DNA from: Qipengyuania sp.
Lineage (GTDB): Bacteria > Pseudomonadota > Alphaproteobacteria > Sphingomonadales > Sphingomonadaceae
Assembly (NCBI GenBank): GCA_019745075.1
Contig: JAIETR010000001.1
Span: 1-61,529, forward strand
Reading direction: 5' to 3'
DNA length: 61,529 bases
This document shows, piece after piece, positions 52,597 through 61,317 of the stretch. Under the pieces are notes generated by a model that saw only the letters and a program-made list of their open reading frames with translations, was not told the origin of the DNA and did no database searches. Every line of letters starts with the position of its first letter. Position 1 is the first letter of the stretch. The position numbers and the translations under genes were made by a program.

Positions 52597-53702
52597 AGGG
52601 CCCGCGGCTCGCCGTCGATGAGACGGTGGCTGCACCCCGCTCGCCGAGCGTCGTCGCTCTCGCCGAGCGCGGCGATGGTCCGCCAACCGATGGCGCGCAG
52701 GCGGCGGGCCGCCTCGCGGTCGTGGCCGAGCGGCAGGAACAGCGTCTCGCGCATTTCCCGCGCGGCGCCGAGCGCTTCGAGCAGCGGCGCCATGAACAGC
52801 GAGAAGCCCACCGCCGGCTCCTCGGTGCCGTGGATGATATAGGTCCCGCCCCGCCCCAGCGTCCCGCGCACGCCCTCGGCGAAGAGCGTGAAGCCGAGCC
52901 AGCTCTGATATTCGAAGCCGTGCCGCTCGGTCGGATCGAGCGTGACCCTGGCGCGGTCTGCGAGGCCGGCGGCGATTTCGCGAAGCCCCGCCAAACGGCT
53001 CGCGAGCGCGCCGCCGGCGTCGATCGCAGCTAGCTTGGCGATCGCTTCGTCGATCGGGCCCGCCGCGTAAAGCAGCGGCAGGTAGGCTTCAGCCCCCAGC
53101 TCGGCCAGGCCGCCGGCATCCTTCATGTCGAGCCGATGACGGACCGCGTCGATGCGCTCGGGCGCGAGCGGCAAGGCCTTGGCGGCGAGCGTATCGACCA
53201 GGTCGGGCAGGGTGAAATCGACCGAGATCCCGCTGACCCCCGCCGCCCCCAGCGCCTCGACCGCCAGTTCCACCGCCTCGCGCGCCGCCGCCACGCTGTC
53301 GCTGCCAATCAGCTCGGCGCCAAGCTGGAGCCGCTGGCGGGCGGGGTCGAGCGGTTCGGCGAGGATCGTGGCGACCTCGCCCGCGTAGCACAGCCGCAGC
53401 GGCCGCGGCGCTTCGGCCAGCGCGGTCGCGGCGATGCGCCCGACCTGCACGGTCATGTCGCTGCGCACCGCCAGCGTGCGCAGGCTGGCGGGATCGGTGA
53501 AGCGGATCATGCGCCGGGTCCGGATGCCGTCCATGCGCTGCGCCAGCGCGTGCTCGAACTCGACCAGCGGCGGGCGCACCCGGTCATAGCCCCGCGCGTC
53601 CATCGCATCGAGCACGGCGCGCATCGCGCGGCCGATCGCCGCCGCCTCGGCGGGCAGCGCATCGGCGAGGCCTTCGGGGAGGAGATCGTCGGGGTGGGTC
53701 AT
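52593..53702 (-). CDS. hisZ: ATP phosphoribosyltransferase regulatory subunit
   Basis: HisRS-like protein without synthetase activity that activates the short HisG in histidine biosynthesis. 369 residues: LPEGLADALPAEAAAIGRAM near 8, FTDPASLRTLAVRSDMTVQV near 65, LCYAGEVATILAEPLDPARQ near 100, LGRGGTYIIHGTEEPAVGFS near 275. Class II aaRS motif 2 is partial, and the length is near that of HisZ proteins rather than full HisS (about 420). Start at ATG 53702 (MTHPDDLLPEG). No hisG lies beside it here. Confidence 0.9.
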   Translation of the reverse strand: MTHPDDLLPEGLADALPAEAAAIGRAMRAVLDAMDARGYDRVRPPLVEFEHALAQRMDGIRTRRMIRFTDPASLRTLAVRSDMTVQVGRIAATALAEAPRPLRLCYAGEVATILAEPLDPARQRLQLGAELIGSDSVAAAREAVELAVEALGAAGVSGISVDFTLPDLVDTLAAKALPLAPERIDAVRHRLDMKDAGGLAELGAEAYLPLLYAAGPIDEAIAKLAAIDAGGALASRLAGLREIAAGLADRARVTLDPTERHGFEYQSWLGFTLFAEGVRGTLGRGGTYIIHGTEEPAVGFSLFMAPLLEALGAAREMRETLFLPLGHDREAARRLRAIGWRTIAALGESDDARRAGCSHRLIDGEPRAL

Positions 53703-53743
53703 CGGCACTCCGGCTCAGGAATCTGGCCTTCGACCCCTAGCGG

Positions 53744-53814
53744 GCCCTGCGCTCGATGCGAACGGATTTGGGACGGGTTTCCAATCTTCCGTTCGTGTCG
53801 AGCGGAGTCGAGAT
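53744..53814. repeat. Family A half copies between hisZ and serA
   Basis: GCGCTCGATGCGAACGGA at 53749 and CCGTTCGTGTCGAGCGGAGT at 53789, both truncated and in inverted orientation relative to each other. The gap 53703-53825 holds no gene. Confidence 0.7.
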
Positions 53815-53825
53815 CCTCTTGCTCA

Positions 53826-55412
53826 TCAAAACGCCAGCGGCGTCACGACCTTGACGCCTTGCAGCGCGCAGGCCTGCTTCACCACCTCAGAGGGAATCGG
53901 CTGATCGACCGAAAGCAGCAGCACCGCCTCGCCCCCCGCCTCGCGGCGGCCGAGATGGAAGGTGCCGATGTTGATGCCATTGTCGCCCAGCAGCGAGCCG
54001 ATCCGGCCGATGAAACCCGGCGCGTCCTCGTTGACGATGTAGAGCATGTGCCCTTCGAGCTCGGCCTCGATGCCGACGCCGAAGATCTCGACCAGCCGCG
54101 GCGCGCCGGCGCCGAACAGCGTGCCCGCCACCGAACGGTCGCCCTGACTCGTGGCGACCGTCACGCGCAGAAGCGTGTGATAGACGCCTTCGCGGTCGTG
54201 GCGCACCTCGCGCACGTCGAGCCCGCGCTCCTTGGCCAGGAACGGCGCGTTGACCATGTTCACCGTGTCCGAATAGCGCCGCATCAGCCCGGCGAGCACG
54301 GCGCCGGTGATCGGCTTGCCCGAAAGCTCGGCCGCGGCGCCTTCGCGCTCGATGCTGATCTGGGTGAGATTGCCGTGCGCGAGCTGGCCAACGAGGCTGC
54401 CGAGGCTTTCGGCGAGCTTCATGTAGGGCCGCAACTTGGGCGCCTCCTCCGCCGAAAGGCTCGGCATGTTGAGCGCATTGGTCACACCGCCGCTGACCAG
54501 GTAATCGGCCATTTGCTCGGCCACCTGGAGCGCGACATTGACCTGCGCCTCGGTGGTGCTGGCGCCCAGATGCGGGGTGCAGATGAAATTGGGCTTGCCG
54601 AACAGCGGGCTGGCGGTCGCGGGCTCGGTCTGGAACACGTCGAGCGCGGCGCCCGCGACATGGCCGCTGTCGAGCAGCGCAGCGAGCGCCTCCTCGTCGA
54701 TCAGCCCGCCGCGCGCGCAATTGACGATCCGCACCCCCGGTTTGGTCTTGGCGAGGTTCTCCGCCGAAAGGATGTTGCGCGTCTCGTCGGTAAGCGGGGT
54801 GTGCAGGGTTATGAAATCGGCGCGCGCCAGTAGCTCATCGAGCGTGACCTTCTCGACCCCGATCTCGACCGCGCGCTCGGGCGTCAGGAAGGGGTCGTAG
54901 GCCACGACTTTCATCCTCAGCCCGAGCGCGCGCGCGGCGACAATCGAGCCGATATTGCCCGCGCCGATCAGCCCCAGCATCTTGCCGGTGACCTCCACGC
55001 CCATGAAGCCGTTCTTGGGCCACTCGCCCGCCTGGGTGCGCGCATTGGCCTCGGGGATCTGCCGCGCGAGCGCGAACAGCATGGCGATGGCGTGCTCGGC
55101 GGTGGTGATCGAATTGCCGAAGGGGGTGTTCATCACCACCACGCCCTTGGCGCTGGCGGCGGGGATATCGACGTTATCGACCCCGATGCCGGCGCGGCCG
55201 ACCACCTTGAGCCTGTCGGCGGCGGCGAGGATTTCGGCCGTGACCTTGGTGGAGCTCCGGATCGCGAGCCCGTCATAATCGCCGATCCGCGCCTTGAGCT
55301 GATCGGGCGCTTCGCCGGTGATCACATCGACGTCGCAGCCACGCTCGCGGAAGATGCGCGCGGCGTTCTCGTCCATCTTGTCGGAAATAAGGACTTTGGG
55401 TTTGGTGGTCAT
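53826..55412 (-). CDS. serA: D-3-phosphoglycerate dehydrogenase
   Basis: First step of serine biosynthesis. 528 residues of the long three-domain type: PKVLISDKMDENAARIFRER start, VVGRAGIGVDNVDIPAASAK near 70, GKMLGLIGAGNIGSIVAARA near 140, catalytic Arg in IVNCARGGLIDEEALAALLD near 228, His in FICTPHLGASTTEAQVNVAL near 278; then a substrate domain (SLGSLVGQLAHGNLTQISIE) and a C-terminal ACT domain (MLYIVNEDAPGFIGRIGSLL) that may sense serine. It follows serC by 34 bases, forming the operon. Confidence 0.97.
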   Translation of the reverse strand: MTTKPKVLISDKMDENAARIFRERGCDVDVITGEAPDQLKARIGDYDGLAIRSSTKVTAEILAAADRLKVVGRAGIGVDNVDIPAASAKGVVVMNTPFGNSITTAEHAIAMLFALARQIPEANARTQAGEWPKNGFMGVEVTGKMLGLIGAGNIGSIVAARALGLRMKVVAYDPFLTPERAVEIGVEKVTLDELLARADFITLHTPLTDETRNILSAENLAKTKPGVRIVNCARGGLIDEEALAALLDSGHVAGAALDVFQTEPATASPLFGKPNFICTPHLGASTTEAQVNVALQVAEQMADYLVSGGVTNALNMPSLSAEEAPKLRPYMKLAESLGSLVGQLAHGNLTQISIEREGAAAELSGKPITGAVLAGLMRRYSDTVNMVNAPFLAKERGLDVREVRHDREGVYHTLLRVTVATSQGDRSVAGTLFGAGAPRLVEIFGVGIEAELEGHMLYIVNEDAPGFIGRIGSLLGDNGINIGTFHLGRREAGGEAVLLLSVDQPIPSEVVKQACALQGVKVVTPLAF

Positions 55413-55431
55413 CGGTTGTCTCCGAGGGGCT

Positions 55432-55452
55432 AATTAGGGACAGTCCCTAATT
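55432..55452. repeat. Family E core palindrome at the serC stop codon
   Basis: AATTAGGGAC-A-GTCCCTAATT, a perfect palindrome with ten-base arms. It is a short version of the elements at 10082 and 23097. The TAG of serC lies within it. Confidence 0.85.
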
Positions 55453-56571
55453 GAGCGCGTCCCAGGCCCAGTCGAGCCAGGGGCCGAGCGCCTCGATGTC
55501 GGCGGTGTCCACCGTGGCGCCGCACCAGATGCGCAGGCCCGGCGGGGCGTCGCGGTAGCCGGCGATGTCGTAGGCGGCGTCCTCGGCTTCGAGCAGCGCG
55601 GCGAAGTGCTTGATGAAGCCGGCATCCGCGCCTGCGACGGTCAGGCAAACGCTGGTGTTGGACCGGCTCGCCGGATCGGTTGCCAAGTGCCCGAGCCAGT
55701 CCCGGTCCTGCACCAGCCTGTCGAGCGCGGCGGCGTTGGCGTCGGCGCGCGCCTTCATCGCGGCGAGCCCGCCGATGCCCTTGGCCCATTCGAGCGCGAA
55801 GATCGCGTCCTCGACAGCCAGCATCGAGGGGGTGTTGATCGTCTCCCCATTGAAGATGCCCTCGCTGAGCGCGCCCTTGCTGGTCAGCCTGAACACCTTG
55901 GGGAGCGGCCAGGCGGGCGTGTGGCTCTCGAGCCGCTCGACCGCGCGCGGGCCGAGGATCAGAACGCCGTGCGCGCCCTCTCCGCCGAGCACCTTCTGCC
56001 AGCTGAACGTCAGCACATCGATCTTGTCCCAGGGAATATCCTGCGCGAACACCGCGCTGGTGGCGTCGGCGATGGCGAGCCCCTCGCGGTCCGGCGCGAT
56101 CCACTCGCCATCAGGAACGCGCACCCCGCTGGTGGTGCCGTTCCAGGTGAAGATGACGTCGGTCGCCCAATCGACCTGCGTCAGATCGGGCAGCTGGCCG
56201 TAATCGGCGCGGATCACGGCGGGGTCGATCCTGAGCTGCTTGACCGCATCGGTCACCCAGCCCTCGCCGAAGCTCTCCCACGCCAGCGTGGTCACGCCGC
56301 GCGCGCCGAGCAGCGACCACATCGCCATCTCGACCGCGCCGGTGTCGGAGCCAGGCACGATGCCGATCCGGTGCGTGTCCGGAACCTCGAGCACCCCGCG
56401 CATCAGTTCGATGCAATGTTTCAGCCGCGCCTTGCCGATCCTGCCGCGATGCGAACGGCCGAGCGATTGGGTGGCGAGCTTTTCGGGGGCCCAGCCCGGC
56501 GGCTTGGCGCAGGGGCCGGAAGAAAAGTAGGGGCGCGCGGGTTTGGTCCCCGGGCGGGTATGCTCAGTCAT
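55447..56571 (-). CDS. serC: Phosphoserine transaminase
   Basis: Second step of serine synthesis, PLP-dependent. 374 residues of the alphaproteobacterial type: PARPYFSSGPCAKPPGWAPE near 13, GIVPGSDTGAVEMAMWSLLG near 70, FTWNGTTSGVRVPDGEWI, the PLP Lys in VLTFSWQKVLGGEGAHGVLI near 190 and FNGETINTPSMLAVEDAIFA. The stop TAG and final codons lie in a family E palindrome. A structured leader and a consensus promoter precede the ATG. Confidence 0.97.
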   Translation of the reverse strand: MTEHTRPGTKPARPYFSSGPCAKPPGWAPEKLATQSLGRSHRGRIGKARLKHCIELMRGVLEVPDTHRIGIVPGSDTGAVEMAMWSLLGARGVTTLAWESFGEGWVTDAVKQLRIDPAVIRADYGQLPDLTQVDWATDVIFTWNGTTSGVRVPDGEWIAPDREGLAIADATSAVFAQDIPWDKIDVLTFSWQKVLGGEGAHGVLILGPRAVERLESHTPAWPLPKVFRLTSKGALSEGIFNGETINTPSMLAVEDAIFALEWAKGIGGLAAMKARADANAAALDRLVQDRDWLGHLATDPASRSNTSVCLTVAGADAGFIKHFAALLEAEDAAYDIAGYRDAPPGLRIWCGATVDTADIEALGPWLDWAWDALN

Positions 56572-56622
56572 GTCAGACTCTCCTTGCAGAGAGCACGCGC
56601 GGCGTTGGGACCGCGTGGCCCG
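56572..56622 (-). ncRNA. serC leader RNA (candidate serC motif)
   Basis: The 5' leader of serC-serA on the minus strand. Hairpin 1 pairs CCACGCGG with CCGCGCGTG around TCCCAACG; hairpin 2, CTCTC-TGCAAG-GAGAG, contains the AAGGAG ribosome binding site seven bases before the ATG. Placement directly upstream of serC in an alphaproteobacterium matches the reported serC RNA motif (Rfam serC). The ligand, if any, is unknown. Start inferred from the promoter at 56629-56656. Confidence 0.65.
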
Positions 56623-56628
56623 TCGGCC

Positions 56629-56656
56629 GCCATAATGTTGCAGCGCACCATGTCAA
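56629..56656 (-). promoter_or_regulatory. serC-serA promoter
   Basis: TTGACA at 56651-56656, 16 bases, TATGGC at 56629-56634 on the minus strand. Transcription would begin near 56622, at the foot of the leader hairpin. Confidence 0.65.
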
Positions 56657-56746
56657 CGGCGTAATGCGATCATGCGCCGGGATGCGCCCTCGCCCCGTCG
56701 ATTTCTGCCCTCGCCAAAGGCCCGCGCCGGCTCTAAGCGCGCGGGC

Positions 56747-57898
56747 ATGGACGTCTCCGGTCTCCGTATCGCGCTGGTCAGCGGCAACTACAACATGGTC
56801 CGCGACGGGGCGGCGCTGTCGGTGGGGAGGCTTGTCACCCATCTGCTCGCGCACGGGGCCGAGGTCTGCATATTCTGCCCCACGATCGACAACCCGCAGG
56901 TCGATCAGCCTGGGGAGGTCGTGACGCTGCCCTCGTTCGCGATTCCCGGGCGCGGCGAGTACCGCCTCCCGATCGGGCTGACGGGCCGGGCGAAGCGCAG
57001 AATCGAGGAATTCCGGCCGAACCTGGTCCATGTCGCCAGCCCCGACCGCGCCGCGCGCCAGGCTGCGAAGTGGGCTCGCGACAATGGCGTACCGGTACTC
57101 GCCAGCGTCCACACCCGCTTCGAAACCTATCCGCAATACTACCGCCTCGGCTTCATGAAGCCGGTGGTCGAGGCGTGGCTGCGCAAGCTCTACCGCCGCT
57201 GCGACGCGCTGGTCGCGCCGTCCGACGGGATGGTCGAGGTGTTGCGCCGGCAGCGGATGCACCGCGACATCGGCATCTGGTCGCGCGGGGTCGATCGGAC
57301 GATCTTCAATTCGGGCGTGCGCGACCTCGCGCTGCGGCGCGGCGTGGGCATCGGGGACGGCGAGGTCGCGATCGGCTTCCTCGGCCGGCTGGTGATGGAA
57401 AAGGGGCTGCCCGAATTCGCCGCCGTCATGAACCAACTTTCCGTCCGAGGGGTGCCGCACAAGGTGCTGGTGCTCGGCGACGGCCCGGCGCGCGAGTGGT
57501 TGGCGGATAAGGTGCCCGAGGCGCGCTTCGCCGGCTACCTCGAGGGCGCCGAGCTGGGCCGCTGGGTCGCGGGCATGGACGTGTTCTTCAACCCCTCGAT
57601 CACCGAAGCCTTGGGCAATGTGACCCTCGAGGCGATGGCCTGCGGCGTGCCCGTGGTCGCCGCGCGCGCGACTGGCTCGACCACGCTGGTCCGGGACGGC
57701 GAGACGGGAACGCTGGTCGAGCCCGGCAATATCGCCGCTTTCGCCGACGCACTTCAGCGCTATGTCGAGGAGCCCGCGCTGCGCGCCGCCCACGGCGCGG
57801 CGGGCGAGGCGCGCAGCAAGCTGTTCGACTGGGACCAGATCAACCGCCAGATGGCGCAGACCTATCTGCGCCTGGTGTCGGCGCGGAAGATCGCCTGA
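56747..57898 (+). CDS. Glycosyltransferase family 4 (mannosyltransferase-like)
   Basis: GT-B fold glycosyltransferase of 383 residues, cytosolic face of the membrane: MDVSGLRIALVSGNYNMVRD near 1, FRPNLVHVASPDRAARQAAK, PVLASVHTRFETYPQYYRLG near 116, GVDRTIFNSGVRDLALRRG, donor site AIGFLGRLVMEKGLPEFAAV near 208 and the E-x7-E motif FFNPSITEALGNVTLEAMAC near 285. Similar to GDP-mannose-dependent sugar transferases for glycolipids; donor and acceptor not certain. ATG at 56747 fits the fold; the upstream open frame overlaps the serC promoter. Confidence 0.9.
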   Translation: MDVSGLRIALVSGNYNMVRDGAALSVGRLVTHLLAHGAEVCIFCPTIDNPQVDQPGEVVTLPSFAIPGRGEYRLPIGLTGRAKRRIEEFRPNLVHVASPDRAARQAAKWARDNGVPVLASVHTRFETYPQYYRLGFMKPVVEAWLRKLYRRCDALVAPSDGMVEVLRRQRMHRDIGIWSRGVDRTIFNSGVRDLALRRGVGIGDGEVAIGFLGRLVMEKGLPEFAAVMNQLSVRGVPHKVLVLGDGPAREWLADKVPEARFAGYLEGAELGRWVAGMDVFFNPSITEALGNVTLEAMACGVPVVAARATGSTTLVRDGETGTLVEPGNIAAFADALQRYVEEPALRAAHGAAGEARSKLFDWDQINRQMAQTYLRLVSARKIA

Positions 57899-57918
57899 CT
57901 CGGGTCGCGGCGCTGTGC

Positions 57919-58548
57919 GTGGGCCGCTCCGCGCTGCTACCTGGCGGCAGACGGTCCGCCATCGCCAAGCATCCGGTCGCCGGCCCGGTGCGGATCGGCC
58001 GGCTCGGGCTCGCGAGCGATCTGCAAGTCGACAAGCGCCACCACGGCGGCCCGGAGATGGCGGTGCATCTCTATCCGCTGGCGCATCACGGCTTCTGGCG
58101 CGAACGGATCGGCGAGCATCCCTTGCTGCGCGATCCCGGTGCGTTCGGCGGCAATGTCGCCATCGAGGGACTGGACGAGACGCAGGTCCGCATCGGCGAG
58201 CGGTTCCGGCTCGGCCACGCGCTGCTCGAGATCGGCCAGCCGCGGATGCCCTGCGCCGCCATCGAACGCCGGTTCGAGCGCAGGGGCATGGTCGCGGCGA
58301 TTCTCGAAAGCGGGCGCTGCGGCTGGTATTTCCGCGTGATCGAGGAGGGCGAGGCGCAGGCGGGGGACGGGTTTGAACCGATTCCGGGCGCCGGCGCGGC
58401 GCACAGCGTCCGAGCTACCTTCATGGCGCTTGTCGATCCTTCCGGCCCGATCGACTCGGAGCTCGTGGCGGACCTGGCCGAATGCGAACCGCTAAGCCCC
58501 GAATGGCGCGCCAGGGCCGCTTCCAAGCTGCGCCGTCACGCGCTCTGA
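57919..58548 (+). CDS. MOSC domain protein (YiiM-like)
   Basis: Putative molybdenum-cofactor sulfur carrier or YiiM-type reductase: GGRRSAIAKHPVAGPVRIGR near 10, LQVDKRHHGGPEMAVHLYPL near 38, GGNVAIEGLDETQVRIGERF, and the conserved Cys in QPRMPCAAIERRFERRGMVA near 112. GTG at 57919 gives 209 residues, but homology (VAALCVG) extends several codons upstream, where no ATG, GTG or TTG exists; a CTG at 57895 overlapping the glycosyltransferase stop is a candidate. The gene is co-directional with the glycosyltransferase. Confidence 0.85.
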   Translation: MGRSALLPGGRRSAIAKHPVAGPVRIGRLGLASDLQVDKRHHGGPEMAVHLYPLAHHGFWRERIGEHPLLRDPGAFGGNVAIEGLDETQVRIGERFRLGHALLEIGQPRMPCAAIERRFERRGMVAAILESGRCGWYFRVIEEGEAQAGDGFEPIPGAGAAHSVRATFMALVDPSGPIDSELVADLAECEPLSPEWRARAASKLRRHAL

Positions 58549-58687
58549 GCGCTCGTTTCGTCCGCGCTAACGGCACGGTTCATCCCTAATTTCGCCTTAA
58601 GCGCGACTGTTCAGCCGAGGTTGTGGACCCTGGGGAGAGTCTCTTCGTTATCGGTGAACGGCAATTCAACACATGAGGAAAAATCCC

Positions 58688-59035
58688 ATGAAGAAACTAG
58701 CTATGGCCCTCGCGGCCGCAAGCATGACGGTGACCGGCGCCTTCGCGCTGACCTCCGCGCCGGCGGAGGCGCAAAAGCGCCACAAGAAGCATGACAATCG
58801 CAGCTACCACACCAGCGACAATGGCGTGCGCTATTGGCAGGGATCGGACGGCCGCTATCGCTGCCGCCGTTCCGACGGCACGGTCGGGCTGATCGTGGGC
58901 GGCGCCGCCGGCGCGTTGGCGGGCCGCGCGATCGACACCCGCGGGGAACGCACCACCGGCACCGTGGTTGGCGCAGCCGCGGGCGCGTTGCTGGGTCGCG
59001 AGGTCGACCGCGGCCGCCGCATCAGTTGCCGCTGA
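58688..59035 (+). CDS. Exported glycine-zipper 2TM protein
   Basis: A 115-residue exported protein. Signal peptide MKKLAMALAAASMTVTGAFA ends near APAEAQ. The mature part has a basic linker (KRHKKHDNRSYHTSDNGVRY), then YRCRRSDGTVGLIVGG, and a glycine-zipper pair GGAAGALAGRAIDTRGERTT / GTVVGAAAGALLGREVDRGR, ending ISCR. Such proteins (17-kDa antigen-like, but without a lipobox here) sit in the outer membrane or periplasm. ATG at 58688 is chosen because AGGA precedes it at eight bases; the upstream ATG at 58673 overlaps that site. Confidence 0.85.
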   Translation: MKKLAMALAAASMTVTGAFALTSAPAEAQKRHKKHDNRSYHTSDNGVRYWQGSDGRYRCRRSDGTVGLIVGGAAGALAGRAIDTRGERTTGTVVGAAAGALLGREVDRGRRISCR

Positions 59036-59151
59036 CACCGCTCGATTGTCCCTCACCCGGTCGAGGGTCGCAAGGCGCGCCGTCGCTTCTTCGGAAAGCG
59101 GCGGCGCGTTTGGCTTTGTGCCGCAGCGCGGCCTGTGCTTGATAGCGGCGC

Positions 59152-59919
59152 ATGGACAACCGACCCGCCGTATTGGTGACCGGGGGCGCGAAGCGGATCG
59201 GCGCGCGGATCGCCCGGCGGTTCGGCGAGGCGGGGTGGCATGTGGTGCTTCACCATGGCGCCTCGCGCATGGAGGCGGAGGCGCTGGCGGCCGAACTCCC
59301 CTCCTGCGAAACCGTCCACTGCGATCTTGCCGACAGCGCCGCCGCCGAGGCGATGGTCGAGGTGCTCGCCCGCCGTCTCGGCGACTGGCGCGCGCTGATC
59401 AACAGCGCGAGCGTCTTCGAGATCGACGATGTGGCCGCGCTCGACGCACGCACCAGTGAGCGGGCGATGGCGATCAATGCGCGCGGCCCGGCGCTGATCG
59501 CGCAGCGCTTTCTCGCGCTGGCCCGCGCCGGGGGCGGACGGCGGGTAATCCAGGTGACCGACCAGAAGATCGCCAATCCCAACCCCGATTTCTTCAGTTA
59601 CACCATGAGCAAGCACGCGCTCGCCAGCACAGTCGCGATGCTGAGCAAGGCGCGCGGCGATCCGCGCGACCGGGTCTATGGCCTCGCGCCGGGCGCGATC
59701 CTGCCCAGTCACGACCAGAGCGAGGCCGAGGCCGAGATATCCCACCGCCTCAATCTGCTCCGCCGCCGCACCGGCCCGGACGAGGTCGCCGATGCCGCGC
59801 TGTTCCTCGCCGAAGGCTGGCTCGCCAGCGGGCTGACGCTCTATGTCGACAGCGGCCAGCACCTGCTCGACCAGCCGCGCGACGTCATCTATCTCGCTCG
59901 CGAGCGAACACCGGCATGA
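59152..59919 (+). CDS. SDR oxidoreductase, pteridine reductase/FolM-like
   Basis: NADPH-dependent short-chain dehydrogenase of 255 residues: PAVLVTGGAKRIGARIARRF near 6 (TGG-x3-IG; the KRIG form is typical of FolM and pteridine reductases), LINSASVFEIDDVAALDART near 83, and the catalytic YTMSKHALASTVAMLSKA near 148. FolM reduces dihydromonapterin or dihydrofolate; the assignment is inferred. Stop overlaps the next start as ATGA, so co-translated with the cytochrome b gene. Confidence 0.88.
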   Translation: MDNRPAVLVTGGAKRIGARIARRFGEAGWHVVLHHGASRMEAEALAAELPSCETVHCDLADSAAAEAMVEVLARRLGDWRALINSASVFEIDDVAALDARTSERAMAINARGPALIAQRFLALARAGGGRRVIQVTDQKIANPNPDFFSYTMSKHALASTVAMLSKARGDPRDRVYGLAPGAILPSHDQSEAEAEISHRLNLLRRRTGPDEVADAALFLAEGWLASGLTLYVDSGQHLLDQPRDVIYLARERTPA

Positions 59920-60590
59920 ACCGCCACGCCTTCAGCACGCGCCTGTGGCACTGGCTGAGCCTGCCCTGCGTGGTGGTGCTGTTCATGTCGGGCCTCACCA
60001 TCTCGAACGCCCACCCCTGGCTCTATTGGGGCGAATGGGGCTTCGCGCCCGAGACGGCATGGCTGGCGGTGCCGGGCTTTCCCGACTGGATGACCATTCC
60101 GGGCTACTACAGCCTGGCCGCGGCCCGGGCCTGGCACATCTTCGCCGCCTGGCTCTTCGCGCTGCTGCTGCTGTTCGTCTGGATCGCGATGCTGGCCAAC
60201 CGCCATTTCGCGCGCGATATCGCCACCACCCGCCGCGAGTGGGCGCCGCGCGCCATCGCCGCGGACTTGAGAGCGCATGCAGGTTTCGATTTCGCGCACG
60301 CCGGGGGCAAGTACAATTTCCTCCAGAAGCTGAGCTACGGGCTGGTGCTGGGCGTGCTCCTGCCGGGCATGGTGGCGACCGGGATCGCGTTAGGCCCCGG
60401 CATGGCGCCGAGCTTCGGCTGGCTGGTCGAGCTGCTGGGCGGGCGGCAGTCGGCGCGCTCGCTGCACTTCATCCTCGCCTGGGCGCTGTTCGCGTTTTTC
60501 GTGGTCCATGTCGCGATGGTCATGCTGACGGGGCCGTGGCGGCAGATGCGCGACATGATTACTGGCGGGGAGCCTCGCGATGCGGCGTAG
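59916..60590 (+). CDS. Cytochrome b561-like membrane subunit
   Basis: A 224-residue four-helix di-haem-type membrane protein: RLWHWLSLPCVVVLFMSGLT near 9 (haem His), RAWHIFAAWLFALLLLFVWI near 70, KLSYGLVLGVLLPGMVATGI near 138, RSLHFILAWALFAFFVVHVA near 182, giving His ligands on helices 1, 2 and 4. Such subunits pass electrons from the quinol pool to a periplasmic partner; the next gene is the likely one. Four-base overlap with the SDR gene, 11-base overlap with the following gene. Confidence 0.9.
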   Translation: MNRHAFSTRLWHWLSLPCVVVLFMSGLTISNAHPWLYWGEWGFAPETAWLAVPGFPDWMTIPGYYSLAAARAWHIFAAWLFALLLLFVWIAMLANRHFARDIATTRREWAPRAIAADLRAHAGFDFAHAGGKYNFLQKLSYGLVLGVLLPGMVATGIALGPGMAPSFGWLVELLGGRQSARSLHFILAWALFAFFVVHVAMVMLTGPWRQMRDMITGGEPRDAA

Positions 60591-61317
60591 GTCGTTCCTC
60601 GCCGCCGCCGGCGCGAGCCTGCTCGCCGGCTGCAACCGGGTGGCGGAAAGCGCGCGCGGGCAGCGCCTCCTGCGCGGGGCGGAGGACTGGCACCGCACCG
60701 CGCAGCGCTTCCTCAACCCGCCGCGCGCGCTCGCGCCCGAGTTCACCCGCGCCGACATCTCGCCGGTGTTCCGCGGCAACGGCTCGATCAATCCCACCAA
60801 CGGCGATTACCAGGCGCATGTCGGCGAGAACTTCGCCCGCTGGCGGCTGACCGTCGGCGGGCTGGTCGAGCACCCCCTCGCTTTCACCCTCGCCGAACTG
60901 CGCGCCCTTCCGCAGCGCACGCAGATCACGCGGCACGACTGCGTCGAGGGCTGGAGCGCGATCGGCGAATGGACCGGGCCGCAATTGAGCCTCCTGCTCG
61001 ATGCGGCCTGGCTGTTGCCCGCCGCCCGCTACATCGTGTTCCGCTGCGCCGACGAGCTGAACGGCGCGCTCTACTACGAGAGCATCGATCTGCTCGATGC
61101 GCGCCACCCCCAGACCATCGTCGCGCATGCGCTCAACGGGCGGCCGCTGCCGGTCAAGAACGGCGCGCCGCTCAGAATGCGGATCGAGCGCCAATTGGGC
61201 TACAAGCATGCCAAATATCTGACGGGGATCGAAGCGGTGGCAAGCCTCGATGGTATCGGCGGCGGCCAGGGCGGCTATTGGGAGGACCGCGGCTACCAGT
61301 GGTATGCGGGCATCTAG
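60580..61317 (+). CDS. Molybdopterin-dependent oxidoreductase (sulfite oxidase-type)
   Basis: A 245-residue periplasmic enzyme. The N-terminus MRRRSFLAAAGASLLAGCNR combines a twin-arginine signal with a lipobox, so a Tat-exported lipoprotein is likely. The Mo domain contains GNGSINPTNGDYQAHVGENF near 65, WRLTVGGLVEHPLAFTLAEL and the Mo-ligand Cys in TRHDCVEGWSAIGEWTGPQL near 115, and KYLTGIEAVASLD near 220. It resembles MsrP and other sulfite oxidase-family proteins. Paired with the cytochrome b upstream, it would form an electron-transport pair; substrate unknown. Confidence 0.9.
   Translation: MRRRSFLAAAGASLLAGCNRVAESARGQRLLRGAEDWHRTAQRFLNPPRALAPEFTRADISPVFRGNGSINPTNGDYQAHVGENFARWRLTVGGLVEHPLAFTLAELRALPQRTQITRHDCVEGWSAIGEWTGPQLSLLLDAAWLLPAARYIVFRCADELNGALYYESIDLLDARHPQTIVAHALNGRPLPVKNGAPLRMRIERQLGYKHAKYLTGIEAVASLDGIGGGQGGYWEDRGYQWYAGI

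Noticed and set aside
53136-54833. 565-residue plus-strand open frame opposite hisZ and serA
   Set aside because: Arg/His/Asp-rich composition and full overlap with two well-conserved minus-strand genes; a shadow of GC-rich codon bias. The same holds for the 574-residue frame at 23932-25656 and the 463-residue frame at 45-1436.
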